Assembly (NCBI GenBank): GCA_958450365.1
Contig: CAUEEP010000737.1
Coordinates: 857,501 to 921,500, forward strand
From: Mesorhabditis belari
Lineage: Eukaryota > Nematoda > Chromadorea > Rhabditida > Rhabditidae
Length of the DNA stretch: 64,000 nt
Reading direction: 5' to 3'
Positions within the stretch are counted from its first letter, which is position 1, and the number at the start of each line of letters is the position of its first letter. Positions 42,379 through 54,265 of this stretch are shown piece by piece. The notes under the pieces were generated by a model. The model saw nothing but the letters and a program-made list of their open reading frames with translations. It did not search any database and was not told the origin of the DNA. The position numbers and the translations under genes are program-made.

Positions 42379-43179
42379 AAATAGAAAATATGTATCAAAC
42401 GGCAAACATTGGTTAAAAACGCGTAAAAGAAGTTCAAAATGGTTTGATACGGTTGGGCTCGGATGTGATGTTGGAGTTTCCAAAAATTTTTCACTTTTTT
42501 TGAAATTTTTATTTTAGGTAATATTTAAAATGCGAAAATCAAGATATTCAGCTAAGCGTCCTATAAAAGAGCGCAAAGCGCAAAAATGTTCATTATTCAT
42601 TTTCCGCGGTGGAAAACGCTTGAATGTGCTTAAAGACCTTGGACCTTCGCAGAAGCTCTGACTTCCCAATGATCATTTTCAAGATTGGCTAGCTAGCCTC
42701 GGTCTCTTCCATAGTAAAAGGTGTAAAATTAAGTAAAATTTTGCTTTATTTGGACCCAGCATGCTCAAAAACGGAAAAAGCTCAAATTCTCAAAGATTTA
42801 GTCTAGCTAGTCTCGGTCTGTCAACTGTGGTAGCGCCAGAAATCATGTTTGCAGCAAATTTCTAAGTTTGGCTAAGTGATTAGATAAGTTTCTAACAAGC
42901 CTTAATACTCAACGCTAGCGCTTACCAACTAAAAAACGAAAAGTGACAATGGTTTCCCCTACTCTTTCTCGACTTTTTATACCATAGTCCCTTTTAAACT
43001 GAATATTTTTTAATTTCCCCATGCTTTGCATGAAATGGGGCAGCCGCGAAGACAATGCGACAGCTACGAAGTCCGTGTTTTGTGTTTTTAAAGGTTCGCC
43101 GAAAACCACTTGTGTTTCATTTTTCTTGTTTGTTTATGGTTTTCGGATTTTGGATTTCCTGCGTTAACTTTTTTATTTT

Positions 43180-43181
43180 AG
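43180..43181 (+). promoter_or_regulatory. Possible trans-splice acceptor of the 30-exon gene
   Basis: TTTTTTATTTTAG ends here, 17 nt before the ATG at 43199. The upstream open frame with an earlier ATG (43055) would lie in the outron. Confidence 0.4.
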
Positions 43182-43198
43182 TCTCGAAGAAAATCGAC

Positions 43199-46100
43199 AT
43201 GGATCCGCCGCTGCTCTTGGACATAATCGCCTCGATGATCACGAAAATTGAGCATACCATGGACCCTTTGATGCAGGATACGACCAACTCGGTGGTCACG
43301 CGGGTTGAAATGTCTGTTTGGAATCTTTTCATTATTTAGTCTAAACTAACATAATAATTACACTGCTTCTGATTGTTTAATTTGTAAAGAGAATTGTTAT
43401 GATGAATAAACACATTGTCATTTAGGCATGTCAATGAGAGTAAGCTGATGGACAACATTCTTGAGCGCAAGAAGCAATTTGGAGATTCAGCAGCGATTAA
43501 GTTCGTTCTAAAACGGAAAACACGTTTTTTCTTCTTTTTTAGTTTGCGAGAACTGGCGTTGAAGAAATATTCACAAAAGTCTTTTCCATCGCTTCAACGT
43601 GTTAAAAGGTTGCTAAAGAAGGAAAGAGCGTCGAATTTGAAGGCTCTGAGGTATTTTTTTTTTTGTTTCTTTGAAGCCTACCTGTTTTTTAGCGTTACCA
43701 CAGATGATTTCTTCATTCAGCCGTCTCGGCTTCTTCATTTTGTGTCATTCGAAAATCCGGCTCCGACGAAAACTCTTCCAGTGTATGTCGAAAAAGAGCC
43801 GAACTTTCACAGGACAGGTCTCCGTGGTTTAGTTCGATTATGTTTGTTTTTATCATTATCGGAAGTATTTTGTCATCTTTTTAGGGCTGAAGAAATTGCT
43901 GCCGTCATTGATGCCTTCAACAATAATGCAACGAGGTCGAAACATCCGAAACCACAAGGTGCAGATGCCGGTTTGGGGTAATTGAATTCAAGTTCTAAGC
44001 GGTATTCGGAAATCTTTTGTGTTTGATCTGTTATATTTAGTTTGACGAAAACCGATGCAGCCCCACCAGTTACTCTGAAGATTCGGCTTAAGATGAAGTT
44101 AAGATAGGATGTGATGTGGTAATGTGATTCTTTAGTGAAAGTACGAAGTCAACAAATGATAATCGCAATGTGTCGACGAAAAAGAAGAAAGATGAAGAAG
44201 TTCATAAAAAAAGATTTGACAAAGCTTAGGTAGGTTTAAAGTTGCTTCAATATCGTTTAAATCGATGCTTTATGGTGTTATTCTTATAAAAGGTCTCCAT
44301 TTAGCTCATCGGAAGCAGCTTCAACTTTTTGCGATCTTAAAAAAACGGCCCCAAGATCGATCAATGGGTTCAAAGGGAAAGAAGTTTGCAGGGGCTCTCA
44401 AGTAACTTTTAAGAAAGAATTTACGGGAAACTTGGTCTAATTTAGATCATCGAGTCAAGTTTCATCAATTTCAACTGCATTTCTCAAGGAAGTTGATCGA
44501 CCCCCCAAGAAAAAAGATAAACCAGCACTCAGGTAAGTGGAGTCAATATGTACGAGGAAAGTATCTGCTAGAGATAGCCAATTTTATTTCTTGACTTTTT
44601 AGTGCCTCAAACACCGCCACGCCATCAAACCTTACTTCGTTGGGAACCAAGAGAGTTGCTGAGAGAGAAAAAAGATGTTGACGATTCCAATGGATACAAG
44701 ACGCCAAAGACTAAAGTTAGTCTATTGTTCTCTGTTTTAGCTCTTTCTTTTAAAGCGCGTTTCGTTTGCGGAACTCGGTCGTTATGTCGAACTGGAGGAA
44801 ATGCCAAATGTGGAAGTTGCTCTTTCAACGTTTGAACATCTTTTTGGAGCAAAATTTGGGTACGCTGTTAATGATGGCCATTGGTCTTCTTTCAAAACTT
44901 GACCTTGAATGGTTTAGATCTAAATTTGAATATCTTTTCTTTAGAGATGTAAATTCCAAGGAAGCAAGTCAACGAATAGGTAGTGCGACTGAGTTAATGG
45001 AGCACGCAAATAGGTCCGAGTGAGCTTCACGTTATAGATACACAAAGCTTTTCCATACTTAGGTTGGAGATCCCTCGAAGTTCCAAGGAGGCAAGTCAAC
45101 GAATTAACCGAACCACAGAGTTAGCAGAGCATTCAACTAGGCTCAAGTGCGTTTTTAAGAAAATGCAGCAGGCTTGTTTATACTTAGGTCGGTGATCCCT
45201 GGACCCAAAACACTACCTCCTTGTTCTGATGTTATTTTTCCTTCATTGGAACAGCTTCAGCGAAAGATTGGGTAGAATATTACGATTATGCTAGGCATTT
45301 AGAGTAAGAAATTAAGGCTTCAAATAGGTCATATGTGATTGTTGTCCAGGTAGAGTCACGAACTTTATCGGTTGATGTTTAGATTGCCGCCTTTGCTGGG
45401 ATCAAGAATGCCACCTCGGGAACCTAGAACGCCTCCTAAAATTCCGCCAAAGGTGAGCCCGCTTTCACCTGTCGTGATGCCGAGATCTATGGACAAGCAG
45501 CTACCATCCACTCTTACTGTAAGAAATTTGAGCTTGGATTTGAGTTTACACATTTCTAGACTTTCGCTTGTCATCCTAAATCAAACAAGCAAGAAGAATT
45601 GGTGGTGAATTTTACCTTTTTAGAGTGTATAGTTTCAAAGTCTAGGAGTCGATTTGTAATTTGCTGCAATTTGATGGGCGGATTCAAGATGAAAAATTGA
45701 GGCGATACGAAGAGCATAATGATGGCACAATGGTCGGTTTTGTTTTCCTACTTTGACGGTTCTTTTTTTCTAGTGTGCAAAGCTGCTTGCTATTAATCGT
45801 AAACCAGAACGCACTGATGAGGAAGAAAGAATGACAAGTGAAATGCTGTTTAAATTGAACTCTTTATTTTTACAGATCGGCGTCAAACTCCAAAATATCG
45901 TGATTTATCTTGGCCTGACGACTTCGAGGTACCGTCACGTAAAAGACACTGGGCTTTTTACTGGCCAACTTTCGACCCAGTTGATGTTGTCATCGATGTT
46001 GTTACGAGGAAAGATAAAAACAATGAAAAGTGAGTCTTTATAAAAGTTTATTTATTTTCTCGTCCAAATTCTCTAACCTACCTAGTTATTTTAGATGGTA

Positions 46101-47586
46101 CAATATGTACATTCAGAATTTCCACAGCTCGGACGAACATCTTGCATACAAAATTAGACGAATGGTTAGTGATGCTGAACATATTCAGACTTTCTATTTT
46201 AGCGTTTGGCCGAACCAGCGTCAGCCGGCTCTTCCTTGAAAGATGAAATCAACAGTCGTCTCAGGGCCTACGATAATCACGATGAAAAACCGCCAAAGAC
46301 CAATCACCGATTCACATATCGATTTGGATACGCCCGCGAATTCATGTTTGAAAGCCTGTATGGTTTTTTAATCTCTTTTTTTAAACTTTTATTTAGAGAA
46401 GAGCGAAGACTTTTCGAAGAAATTAGATTCACCCTTAAGGTTTGGAATAGTTTTTACAGCTGTTTAAAGGCACATTTAGTCAGGCAAAGACGCTCTATAT
46501 GAAATTGACGATTACAGTACTGATCGCTTCGACTTGGTTTGATTTAACTTTCTTATGGCTAACTGGTTTTATAGGTTCCAAGTGCTTGGTTCGGGCCAAC
46601 ATCAAACGTCACGCTCACGGAGAACAATAATAAGCAACATTTTAAAGAGTGGGTTGACGAATACATTCATTTCAAAGCAGTCGACACTTACAAATCGGTA
46701 AAGTTTGAATGAATTCATGCCTAACGTTAACTCTAGTTGAACAAACGGACAAGAAGTGACGCTTTATTGGATGAAGCTCTTGATGCCCGCATTGGTTTAG
46801 CACTTCTTCCGACGTTTGATCGCCTCAAAAGCATTTCCGCACAAGTATGTTTTTGCTCGGATCTTCTGTTATGAAAAAGATCAAATTGTTTGATCAAACA
46901 TTTTGGTTTAGAGGATCCTTTATAAATTACGCCTGGAAAATCAAGATCTTACAAGGACGGAGGCATATTACGATCTCAAACTGAAATCGGACCAAGTCAA
47001 GAGCGCGCAAAGAGTACAAGAAGTCGAGGAAATGATTGCAAATGTAAGGAATCCAATCTTCCAATCCAAAATTGCTTTGCTTTTTAGCGGAAGCCTCAAC
47101 GCCTGGAAGATTTACGTCGAGAATTCTCACTTGTCAGGTAAAGCTCACCTGAGCGAAAGTTGCTCTTTTATTATGCTAACAATTAGTTTTATAGTTATGA
47201 ACAAAAAGATTTTGTCAGCATCTACAATCAACTCACCGCCTCGTATCGCGCTTTCGGTAACCTTGCTTTTTGATAATTGGATCTAACTTGTGTGTTAGCG
47301 CCTATGAGTTGGATCATGCACGAGAATTGTGGAAAGCTAGAGCAAACCGTTAACGATGCGTTTGAGAAGCGAATGGGGATTCCAAAACGACGAGCGACAT
47401 ACTTTCAGGAGTAAGTTTGTGCTTTATGTTTAGGTTTAATATAAAGCAATATTTATATCGGCGATTTACTGGACTCTGCTAAAAGATTGATCGTTGATGG
47501 CACTAAATCCTATAAGACTTTTTCCTTTCAGGTTTAAGTCATATATGGAACGCGAGTATCGGCAAGCTCGTGCCGCAAGAAAGTAA
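43199..47586 (+). CDS. Unrecognised 30-exon gene (about 922 aa)
   Basis: No family recognised. Exons: 43199-43311, 43426-43500, 43543-43650, 43693-43817, 43893-43977, 44041-44097, 44136-44229, 44293-44401, 44446-44532, 44603-44715, 44741-44859, 44945-45013, 45063-45146, 45188-45271, 45383-45518, 45560-45601, 45646-45732, 45774-45837, 45876-46029, 46095-46164, 46203-46357, 46397-46439, 46480-46536, 46575-46697, 46737-46844, 46912-47043, 47088-47137, 47195-47256, 47299-47410, 47532-47586. Phases close if one A is surplus in each of exons 7, 8 and 10. The N-terminus has SRLLHFVSFENPAPTKTLPV; the middle is Ser/Lys/Pro-rich (KKKKDEEVHKK, PRTPPKIPPK) and looks disordered and nuclear; exons 19-30 form the ordered part (RHWAFYWPTFDPVDVVIDVV; GYAREFMFESLEERRLFEEI) with charged helical stretches, ending RQARAARK. 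No signal peptide or TM segment. The exon 5 acceptor is uncertain. Confidence 0.65.
44206..44673 (+). other. Three A-run frame breaks (exons 7, 8, 10 of the 30-exon gene)
   Basis: A7 at 44206-44212, A7 at 44339-44345 and A6 at 44668-44673. In each, reading stays protein-like on both sides only if one A is dropped (KKKKDEEVHKK then DLTKLRSPFSSS; STFCDLKK then RPQDRSMGS; RVAEREK then DVDDSNGYKT). With each removed, exon phases match their neighbours. Otherwise exon 7 reaches TAG, exon 9 TGA and exon 10 TGA. Confidence 0.7.
44945..45271 (+). repeat. Tandemly duplicated exons 12-14
   Basis: Exon 12 encodes NSKEASQRIGSATELMEHANR and exon 13 SSKEASQRINRTTELAEHSTR. Exon 13 opens GTTGGAGATCCCT and exon 14 GTCGGTGATCCCT, each after a matching TATACTTAG or CATACTTAG acceptor. 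A DNA unit of about 120 bp has been duplicated at least twice. Confidence 0.75.
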
Positions 47587-47746
47587 TTTCCCAAATTTTT
47601 CCTCTTTGTTTCATCACATTTGTTTTTGCTATAGTAATATTTTCGCAAGATTTTGTTTAGTTTTTCATTTTCATTTTTTCTGATTTAATTTTTCAGTGAT
47701 TTGTTTTATTTCGTTTTCAGTTTTTATAATCTTTTTTATTACGTTA

Positions 47747-47752
47747 AATAAA
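47747..47752 (+). terminator. Poly(A) signal of the 30-exon gene
   Basis: AATAAA about 160 nt after the stop codon at 47584-47586, in T-rich sequence. Confidence 0.55.
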
Positions 47753-49113
47753 TTTGTTACTAGGTTTGCTGTGGAAAGGATTGAACCGGAGTTTTTAAAG
47801 GCTCATTTTTGAGAACGCGTTTATGACATGAAGTAAGGTAGCGTAGGCATAATAAATGTTCTTTGAAACGATATACTAAACTATGGTATGCTTTGCACAC
47901 ATGTGAGCCTCCATCCATTAGTTTTGGTTATTTTGGAGACAAGGCGACACAAATTGGGAACAGATGTTGATTTGGCACTTTGGACTTTCGAGATTTTATT
48001 GTGGTTAGTGAAAAGCAGGTTTTTTCCGAAAAAAATTTTTACTTTGCCTAAAATTTGTTTCCGTACTTGCTAGGTCTGTCAGTTATGCATACCTATTCTA
48101 AATTAGCTTCTGATTTGGTATTATTCAGTCTTTTTACTGTAAATCGGGTAATTTTGTCATCAAAGTTTTCTCATAGCTAGCCCGCTTCCATTCTGAGTTT
48201 ATGACATCATGAAATCATTTCGCACAAATCTCGAGTTATCTCTCTGGATTTACACAATTTTGATTTGAACACAAATCCGTTTTTTTCCTCTTTCCACTTC
48301 ATTAGCTTTGAATGGGTGGAGGGATGATTCGAATGAAATCACTTTTTTACAAAAATCGCCTCTAACCAATTTGGAATCTCTAGTGTGTGATTTCAATGAC
48401 GAACATCTCTATTACAGTAGTTTTCCCTTAAAATAATGTGGTTTCTAAAATGTATCACTTTTTGAAAACTACATTAATACAGATTTTATGGATCCTTTCG
48501 ATAGCATTTTATGTTTTTTAAAATGTGTCAACTTTCGAAAGCTACCATACCTTGCCTTTAGTTTTATCCAATCTAGCTATTTTTGCATCTTACAGAATAG
48601 CATCGAAAGTAAATTGGATGAAAATTAGAGGCAAGACTATGGTAACTTCTAAAGTTGATCCGTTTTAGAAAACGCAACTTTTGATGTTTGCCAAAACTTG
48701 ACTTTGGCTTAAAATATCCCTTTAACCCGTGCTATCCTTTAGAAATGATTGTTCGGGGAAAATTTCTAGAGCTCAAATTTCAAACAAAACTCGAATCCTC
48801 TTCAGCATTCGGCAATTCGGCAACTGCTTTCAGAAAAACCTTAAAAAAAAAACTCAAACGTGCTCTTTTCTCGAATTTGAAAAGCTTTTTTAGGCAAACT
48901 CGGTTTCGTATTACGGAAAGTTGCCCAGTTTTTGCCCAGTTTTTGTCCAGTTCATCCAATTCGCAAAAGAATGTCGACCCTTTCACTTGTTTACCGATTA
49001 TTAGATCCTTTTGTTTGTCTCATAGTCAATGGGATCGATTTCGGTTAAAGATTTCAATTTCAACACGTGGATTTGAGAAGAAAAAAAAAACAGTCGATGT
49101 TAAAGTTTACGAG
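47753..49113. other. Gene-free stretch
   Basis: AT-rich. 48480-48680 has an imperfect inverted repeat (GGATCCTTTCGATAGCATTT region against TAAAGTTGATCCGTTTT region). The open frame over 48688-49170 has no recognisable motif or exon structure. Confidence 0.45.
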
Positions 49114-49186
49114 TTTCAACTTCTTTCTATCAACTTCCTTCTTTCAAGAAGTACACAAGAATTAATTTAAAAACACTTTTAACACT
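49114..49186. repeat. 73-bp inverted copy of 54469-54540
   Basis: TTTCAACTTCTTTCTATCAA through TTAAAAACACTTTTAAC is the reverse complement of 54469-54540, essentially without mismatches, 5.3 kb away. It includes the first units of the minisatellite that expanded only at the distal site. Confidence 0.85.
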
Positions 49187-49964
49187 ATAAATTTTTAACA
49201 TTTACCTTAAATTGGATTGAATTGGGTTACGGTAACTTTCTATAGACTTACAGTAGTGCATTTTAGGTTTAAAAGATCTATCCTTTAGTTCTAAAAGAAG
49301 TTCTAAAAGTATCTAGTAAAAAAACTCAGTGCGCCGGAAAGGATGTGTTTTCACTTTTGACCACAAAGTACACTGGATACTATCGTAGTTAGAAGGACTT
49401 CATTTCTGATTTCTGATTTCTGATGACTTTCTGATGACTTGAGCACAAAAATGGTGTTGACACGATGCTCTACAATCCAACAATGGGACTCAAGATGGAC
49501 TTTTGCTTGTTGACTTTGCGAGGTTTTTTTTCGACAGAAAAGACCCAAAAGGTCTTGTTTTCTTCTCAAAAACCGAAAAAAAGACTCAAATTCAATCCAC
49601 CCACTCAAAAGTTGATTTTTCAAGAAAAACTCTTGAACCGAGAGGATTGGGCGTCAATTAGTCGAGCTATTTTAGAATCCCTGTAATTATTGTAATTCCC
49701 TTCGATGCACTCATTAATTTTTATAGTTTTTAGTTTTGTTTCTAGAACTCATTTACGCTTAGTGATCACAGTGATCGTTAAGAAAGCGTTCACTTCTATT
49801 TTTTGAAGTACGGTAGAATTTTCGATAGAAACTTTTGCTTTCGTTTTTCCCTGAATCTCTTTCTATTGAATATTTGATTTGTTTGTTTACTTTATTCTTG
49901 CTTTCTGTATCTCTTTTAGAGTATCACTCTTGTAATCTCAAGCCTTCTGATAAAGAAGTAAAGG

Positions 49965-50455
49965 AATTGAAGGGATAAGTAGAGAGAATTAAACACCAAT
50001 CTTTTGCTTTCAGGAGAATTGTGCTTACCATTGAAACATCCGGCTTTAACTTGAGAAAGAGGGAAAGATAAGGGGGAAGAAGAAAGAAAGAAGGAAGGAA
50101 ATAAAGCTTTCTAAGACTTGAACAATCACTAGGCACTATCCAATGAATACTCATTGTCAGCACTTGAAATTCGAACTTATTCGCTTTATTAAATAATTAG
50201 ATGGATAATGCTGGGTAGTTTCGGGTAATTTGTTGGCTAATGACAATGAAATACGTGTACTCATTGCCAGTACAATATTGCTTTTCGCCGTCAATAACAA
50301 TGAACGATACAAGTTTCCCTTTCTTCTTCCCCCTTATCTTTCCCTCTTTCTCTTTCTCAAGTTAAGGCCGGATATTTCAATGGTAAGCACAATTCTCCTG
50401 AAAGATTGGTGTTCATTTCTCTCTACTTTTCTTTCAATTCCTTTGAGTACGGTAT
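49965..50455. repeat. About 490-bp fold-back element
   Basis: CACCAATCTTTTGCTTTCAG with GAATTGTGCTTACCATTGAA on the left is mirrored by TTCAATGGTAAGCACAATTC with CTGAAAGATTGGTG on the right. Purine-rich and pyrimidine-rich stretches (GAAAGAGGGAAAGATAAGGG and complement) form the inner arm. Confidence 0.8.
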
Positions 50456-50787
50456 CAACGTCATAAGAAATCAATTTTAAAACCGCATTTTCAGCTTTTG
50501 CACATTGTTATGCGAAGATAAATAGTTGAGTTGATCAAATCGGATCTTTTTTTAAAGATTTTTAAGCATTCTTTTCAATATTAACCAATCGTTTTATGTT
50601 TAGCATAAAATAAAATCCTTTTTTTCCACTAATTTCCCATTTTCTTTCCTCTTTTTTTCCTCTTTCTTTCCAAATTTATGATTTTTTTTCTTTTTGGATT
50701 CACGAAAATTTGATTCTCAAATTCCTGATTTTCTAGAATTTTCTGTTTAAATTTGTTTAAACCTGTTTAAATCTTTGATTTAAAGAT

Positions 50788-50877
50788 TTCCTCTTTTGGA
50801 ATGCCCTTCCCGACAAGTTGCGTTTGATCTCCACCGTGTCTGATTTTAAAAGGGCTATTTCGTTGCATTTTAAGTGA
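50788..50877 (+). mobile_element. LINE ORF2 C-terminal fossil
   Basis: The frame FLFWNALPDKLRLISTVSDF, then KRAISLHFK and a stop, matches the W-N-x-LP-x-x-(L/I)-R x-x-x-S-x-x-x-FK C-terminus of non-LTR retrotransposons. About 30 residues remain. Confidence 0.55.
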
Positions 50878-51519
50878 CTTTGTCATCTTTTATCTTTTAT
50901 CTAGTACATTTTTCATGTCGTTTTCGCACTTTATTTCTTTCTGAATAAAGTATTTATATATAATTAATGATTTTCTCACTTCAATCCTCATTTTTCTTTT
51001 CTTTTCTTCTAAAAAAAACGTTAATAAATCTGTAAGTTACGAAAGAAAAGGCGGGATTTTGTCGAGATTCCAACCAGCTGTACCTGGCAAAAAAACAATT
51101 GAAAAAAATAGGAAAAATGAAGGTGCCCTTGGGGAAGAAACTCGATGAAAGTTCAACCTATTAATCTCAACTTTTTGAAAGAGCAATCTAACAAAGCTCA
51201 GTCACTGGACTAGGCACGATTCGAAAGGAAACTTATCAGTATTAACTTAAAATACACAGCTCTACCTGGGAAAGGTATGGTGCAGATAACTTATGAGTAT
51301 TAACTAGAGTGTGTTCCTCGCGAGTAATGCGTTTTTTTAATACGCACGCTTGAGAAAAAATTATCGTAGTTTTAGCAAAAATTATTGCAAAAAAATGACG
51401 CAAAAGTGACGAGCCCCTCATTATATATGACACTTTTTAAAGATACTCAGCCGTTTAACTGATTTGGTGGGAAATTCCCTTCCAATGTAAAAACTGGTCT
51501 TTTTTTGGGGGTAGGCTAC

Positions 51520-51950
51520 TTTGCGGGGGGTGGGACAAATGCGACCTTTTTTTTTGCGCACCTGGACATTTGCGCACCTTTTTTTTTGCTGGAAAAGGCC
51601 TTAGGCAAGGCCGTAGAGCTTCGAAAATATTTCGAAAATACTTCCATATAAGGGAATCGTATGCGTAGATTCCGAATTTCGACAAATCAGACCTCGCTGA
51701 CACGTCAAATTTGGGCTAAAGGGCAAAAACTGCGGAAAAGCGTTAAGTTGCGTAGTTTTTGCCTTTTAGTCCAAATTTGACGTGTCAGCGAAATCTGATT
51801 TGTCGAAATTCGGAATCTACGCATACGATTCCCTTCTATGAAAACTTTTTTGAAGCTCTACGACCTTTCCTAAGGCCTTTTCTAGCAAAAAAAAGGTGCG
51901 CAAATGTCCAGGTGCGCAAAAAAAAGGTCGCATTTGTCCCACTCCCTACT
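51520..51950. repeat. About 430-bp fold-back element
   Basis: GGGACAAATGCGACCTTTTT with TGCGCACCTGGACATTTGCG at left mirrors the right end. Inner arms GAATCGTATGCGTAGATTCC and CAAATTTGACGTGTCAGCG are also complementary. The centre is near 51735. Mirror open frames on the two strands are by-products. Confidence 0.85.
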
Positions 51951-51959
51951 TTGCGTTAA

Positions 51960-54050
51960 TTTTTTGCGCAACAGGATCATTTGTGTCTTTAATCTTTATT
52001 ATCTTTAAAGATAATCATAATATCTTAATCACAAAATCGAATCCCAATAAATCTGTAATTTTTAGAGCAAAGGCGTTTTTGTCCTTGTCTTTTTGTCTTG
52101 ACACAGCTTCTCCACCCTCGCACAGCTGTACCTGGGGGGAAAAAGTTGATGGAGGAAAAAAAACGAAAAGAAAAATGATCCAGGTGCTGCTTGGAGATCG
52201 TCAAGAGAAAAAACAAGAGAAAATGGAACGCTTTTCTAGACAATCTAAACATTTTTTTCGAAAAGAGATCGACAACTGTCTTTTATTTTCCTCCGGTCAT
52301 TTCTTTGATCTTTTTTTTCCGAAAAGCTTTGCAAAACTTGGCTACTACTAAGATTAAGAGATTAAGACCACATAGTAACCTTAATCTTAATCTTAATCTC
52401 TTAATCTTTGTTCTTTTCTTTTCTTACATTAAATCAAAGTTTTTCTAAATGTAATTTGTCCGGGTGAGGCTAGGTTCTGATCAAGTTTCTGACCGTATCT
52501 TCCTTCGCTTTAGTTTGGCTGTTGTGTAAGCTTGTTTGAAGTCTGTTAGAGTCCATAACTGGCTTAAAGGGGGAGACTTTGGAGACGCTGCAAGGCTCGC
52601 GTAGTTCATCTAATTTTCATACAGTTAGTTCACCAATTTTTTTCATTCAGTTAGCCCAATTTATTTATCATTCGATGAGGAATTAAAAGGCTCAGTCAAT
52701 GATACCAAAATCTGGCTGATCGAATGTAAACTAACGGTTTGACTACGGTAATTTTTAGGGTGGCGCGAAAAGCAAAGAAAGAAAGAAAAGCAAAGCGTTT
52801 TTCTTCATTTTTCGAGCGGAAACCTTGTTTTTCATATAGGAAATAGTTGTAGAGGAGACTAAAATATCGAACTAAAGCATCGCTATTCTTGAGAGTCAAC
52901 TTTTAGTCCTTGAAAGTTCGGAGTACTCCTTTAAGGAACATTATTGAAAAGAAAAAGAATTATAGAAGTTGTTAGCCAGCTTTTCCAAGAAGGATCGAGT
53001 AAAATCGATTCTGACACTTAGCTTCCAGAGCTTCATTTTCCCTCTTTTCAGCGCCTTTTTGATTTCTAAAAAACTCGAGAAAAACACATGTTTTTAGCCT
53101 AGGTTTCTGCACGGAAAACTAACGAAACGTGAAAACAGCCATTTTTTGGCTCTGCCGCCCTTTACTAAAATAGCTGTAAAAACTTTTAGAAAAGAGATAT
53201 CTCAAAACGGTTTTTACCAATCGATTCGTCTTCAATTCAGCTTCAGGATGAGCTATAAAACGTCAAAATTCGACAAATTTAAGGTACTCTCCCAAAAAAT
53301 CCGAAAGGACTTTTCCACCAACCCAATAGGAACTAGACTAGAAAAATGTGACTACTTTTTTCAAGTAATGTTTATAGAAAGTTTATAGAAAAAGAATTAT
53401 AGAAGTTTTTATGGAACGATTGACGATTTACATTTAAAGAATAACATTTAAAGAAGACGAATAATCAAAGAACATTGATGAATAACATTTAAAGAAGTTT
53501 CTTGATCGGGTAATTGGCCGAATCTTGAATTCCTCTCAAGTAATGCTTCTAAAGCTTGCTTCTTTTCTAAAGTTATCAAAACTTCTAGTTTTTATTCAAT
53601 TAATCCACTTTTGAGCGCTAGGATATTGAAAGAAGAAGAAGAATTTCTTCTGGAAAGAAGAAAAAGATAGATTAAGTTGTCTGCTGAATATCTTCAGAAA
53701 TCTCAAATAAACCTCAACATTCCGATAATAACATCAAAATGTTTATAGTAGCTTTCTCAAGGCTTGTTCTGGATCTTGTATCTCTAACATCAACAATATC
53801 CCATCGACATACCCATTTCCTCTTAATATATTCACCTCGTATCTCTTTACTCACCTCGTATCTCTTTCAATGTATATGTAAATGAAGATGTGCTTTTTTT
53901 TACGATAAATCTATTCTTTTGAGTTTCTTTCTTGAGTGGAGTGGATAATTTCCTGTAATTTATATCTTTTCCCCGTCTCCCAAACGTCGTCACATTCTCA
54001 AGAAATAAAATTTCCCCTTTTCAGCAGAAAACCTATACATTTCTTAAGTT
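51960..54050. other. Gene-free stretch
   Basis: AT-rich, no array or element recognised. Open frames over 51896-52351 and 53146-53388 show no motif and lack exon context. Confidence 0.45.
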
Positions 54051-54055
54051 ATGTA

Positions 54056-54265
54056 CCGTATTTTCTCTAATAGTAGTGAGCGTCGCCTTAATTCCTCGAA
54101 ATCTCGAGAACCGCTTATCAGAACCTATCGATGTGGGGTCGGAAAATGTAGCTGACGATGAGATCTAGTGGGGATTAGAGTGTTGAGCTTCTGGGAAAAC
54201 TTTGGAAGCCGTAAATAGTCATCAACTCGGCTCGCCGGGGTGCACTACTATTAGAGAGAATACGA
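54056..54265. mobile_element. CCGTATTTTCTCTAATAGTAG-ended MITE
   Basis: Ends CCGTATTTTCTCTAATAGTA and CTACTATTAGAGAGAATACG (one mismatch), flanked by TA (54054-54055 and 54266-54267). 210 bp, non-coding, related by its ends to 31267-31621. Confidence 0.75.

Larger units (their letters stand above)
42358..43198. other. Shared divergent upstream region
   Basis: 842 bp separate the two divergent start codons. It contains two related TAGCTAG(C/T)CTCGGTCT motifs (about 42688 and 42803) and a CATGCTTTGCATG palindrome near 43020. No coding evidence. It may be a bidirectional promoter region. Confidence 0.4.

Noticed and set aside
48688..49170. 160-residue open frame
   Set aside because: No recognisable motif, no flanking splice signals with continuing exons, and its end lies in the inverted 73-bp repeat.
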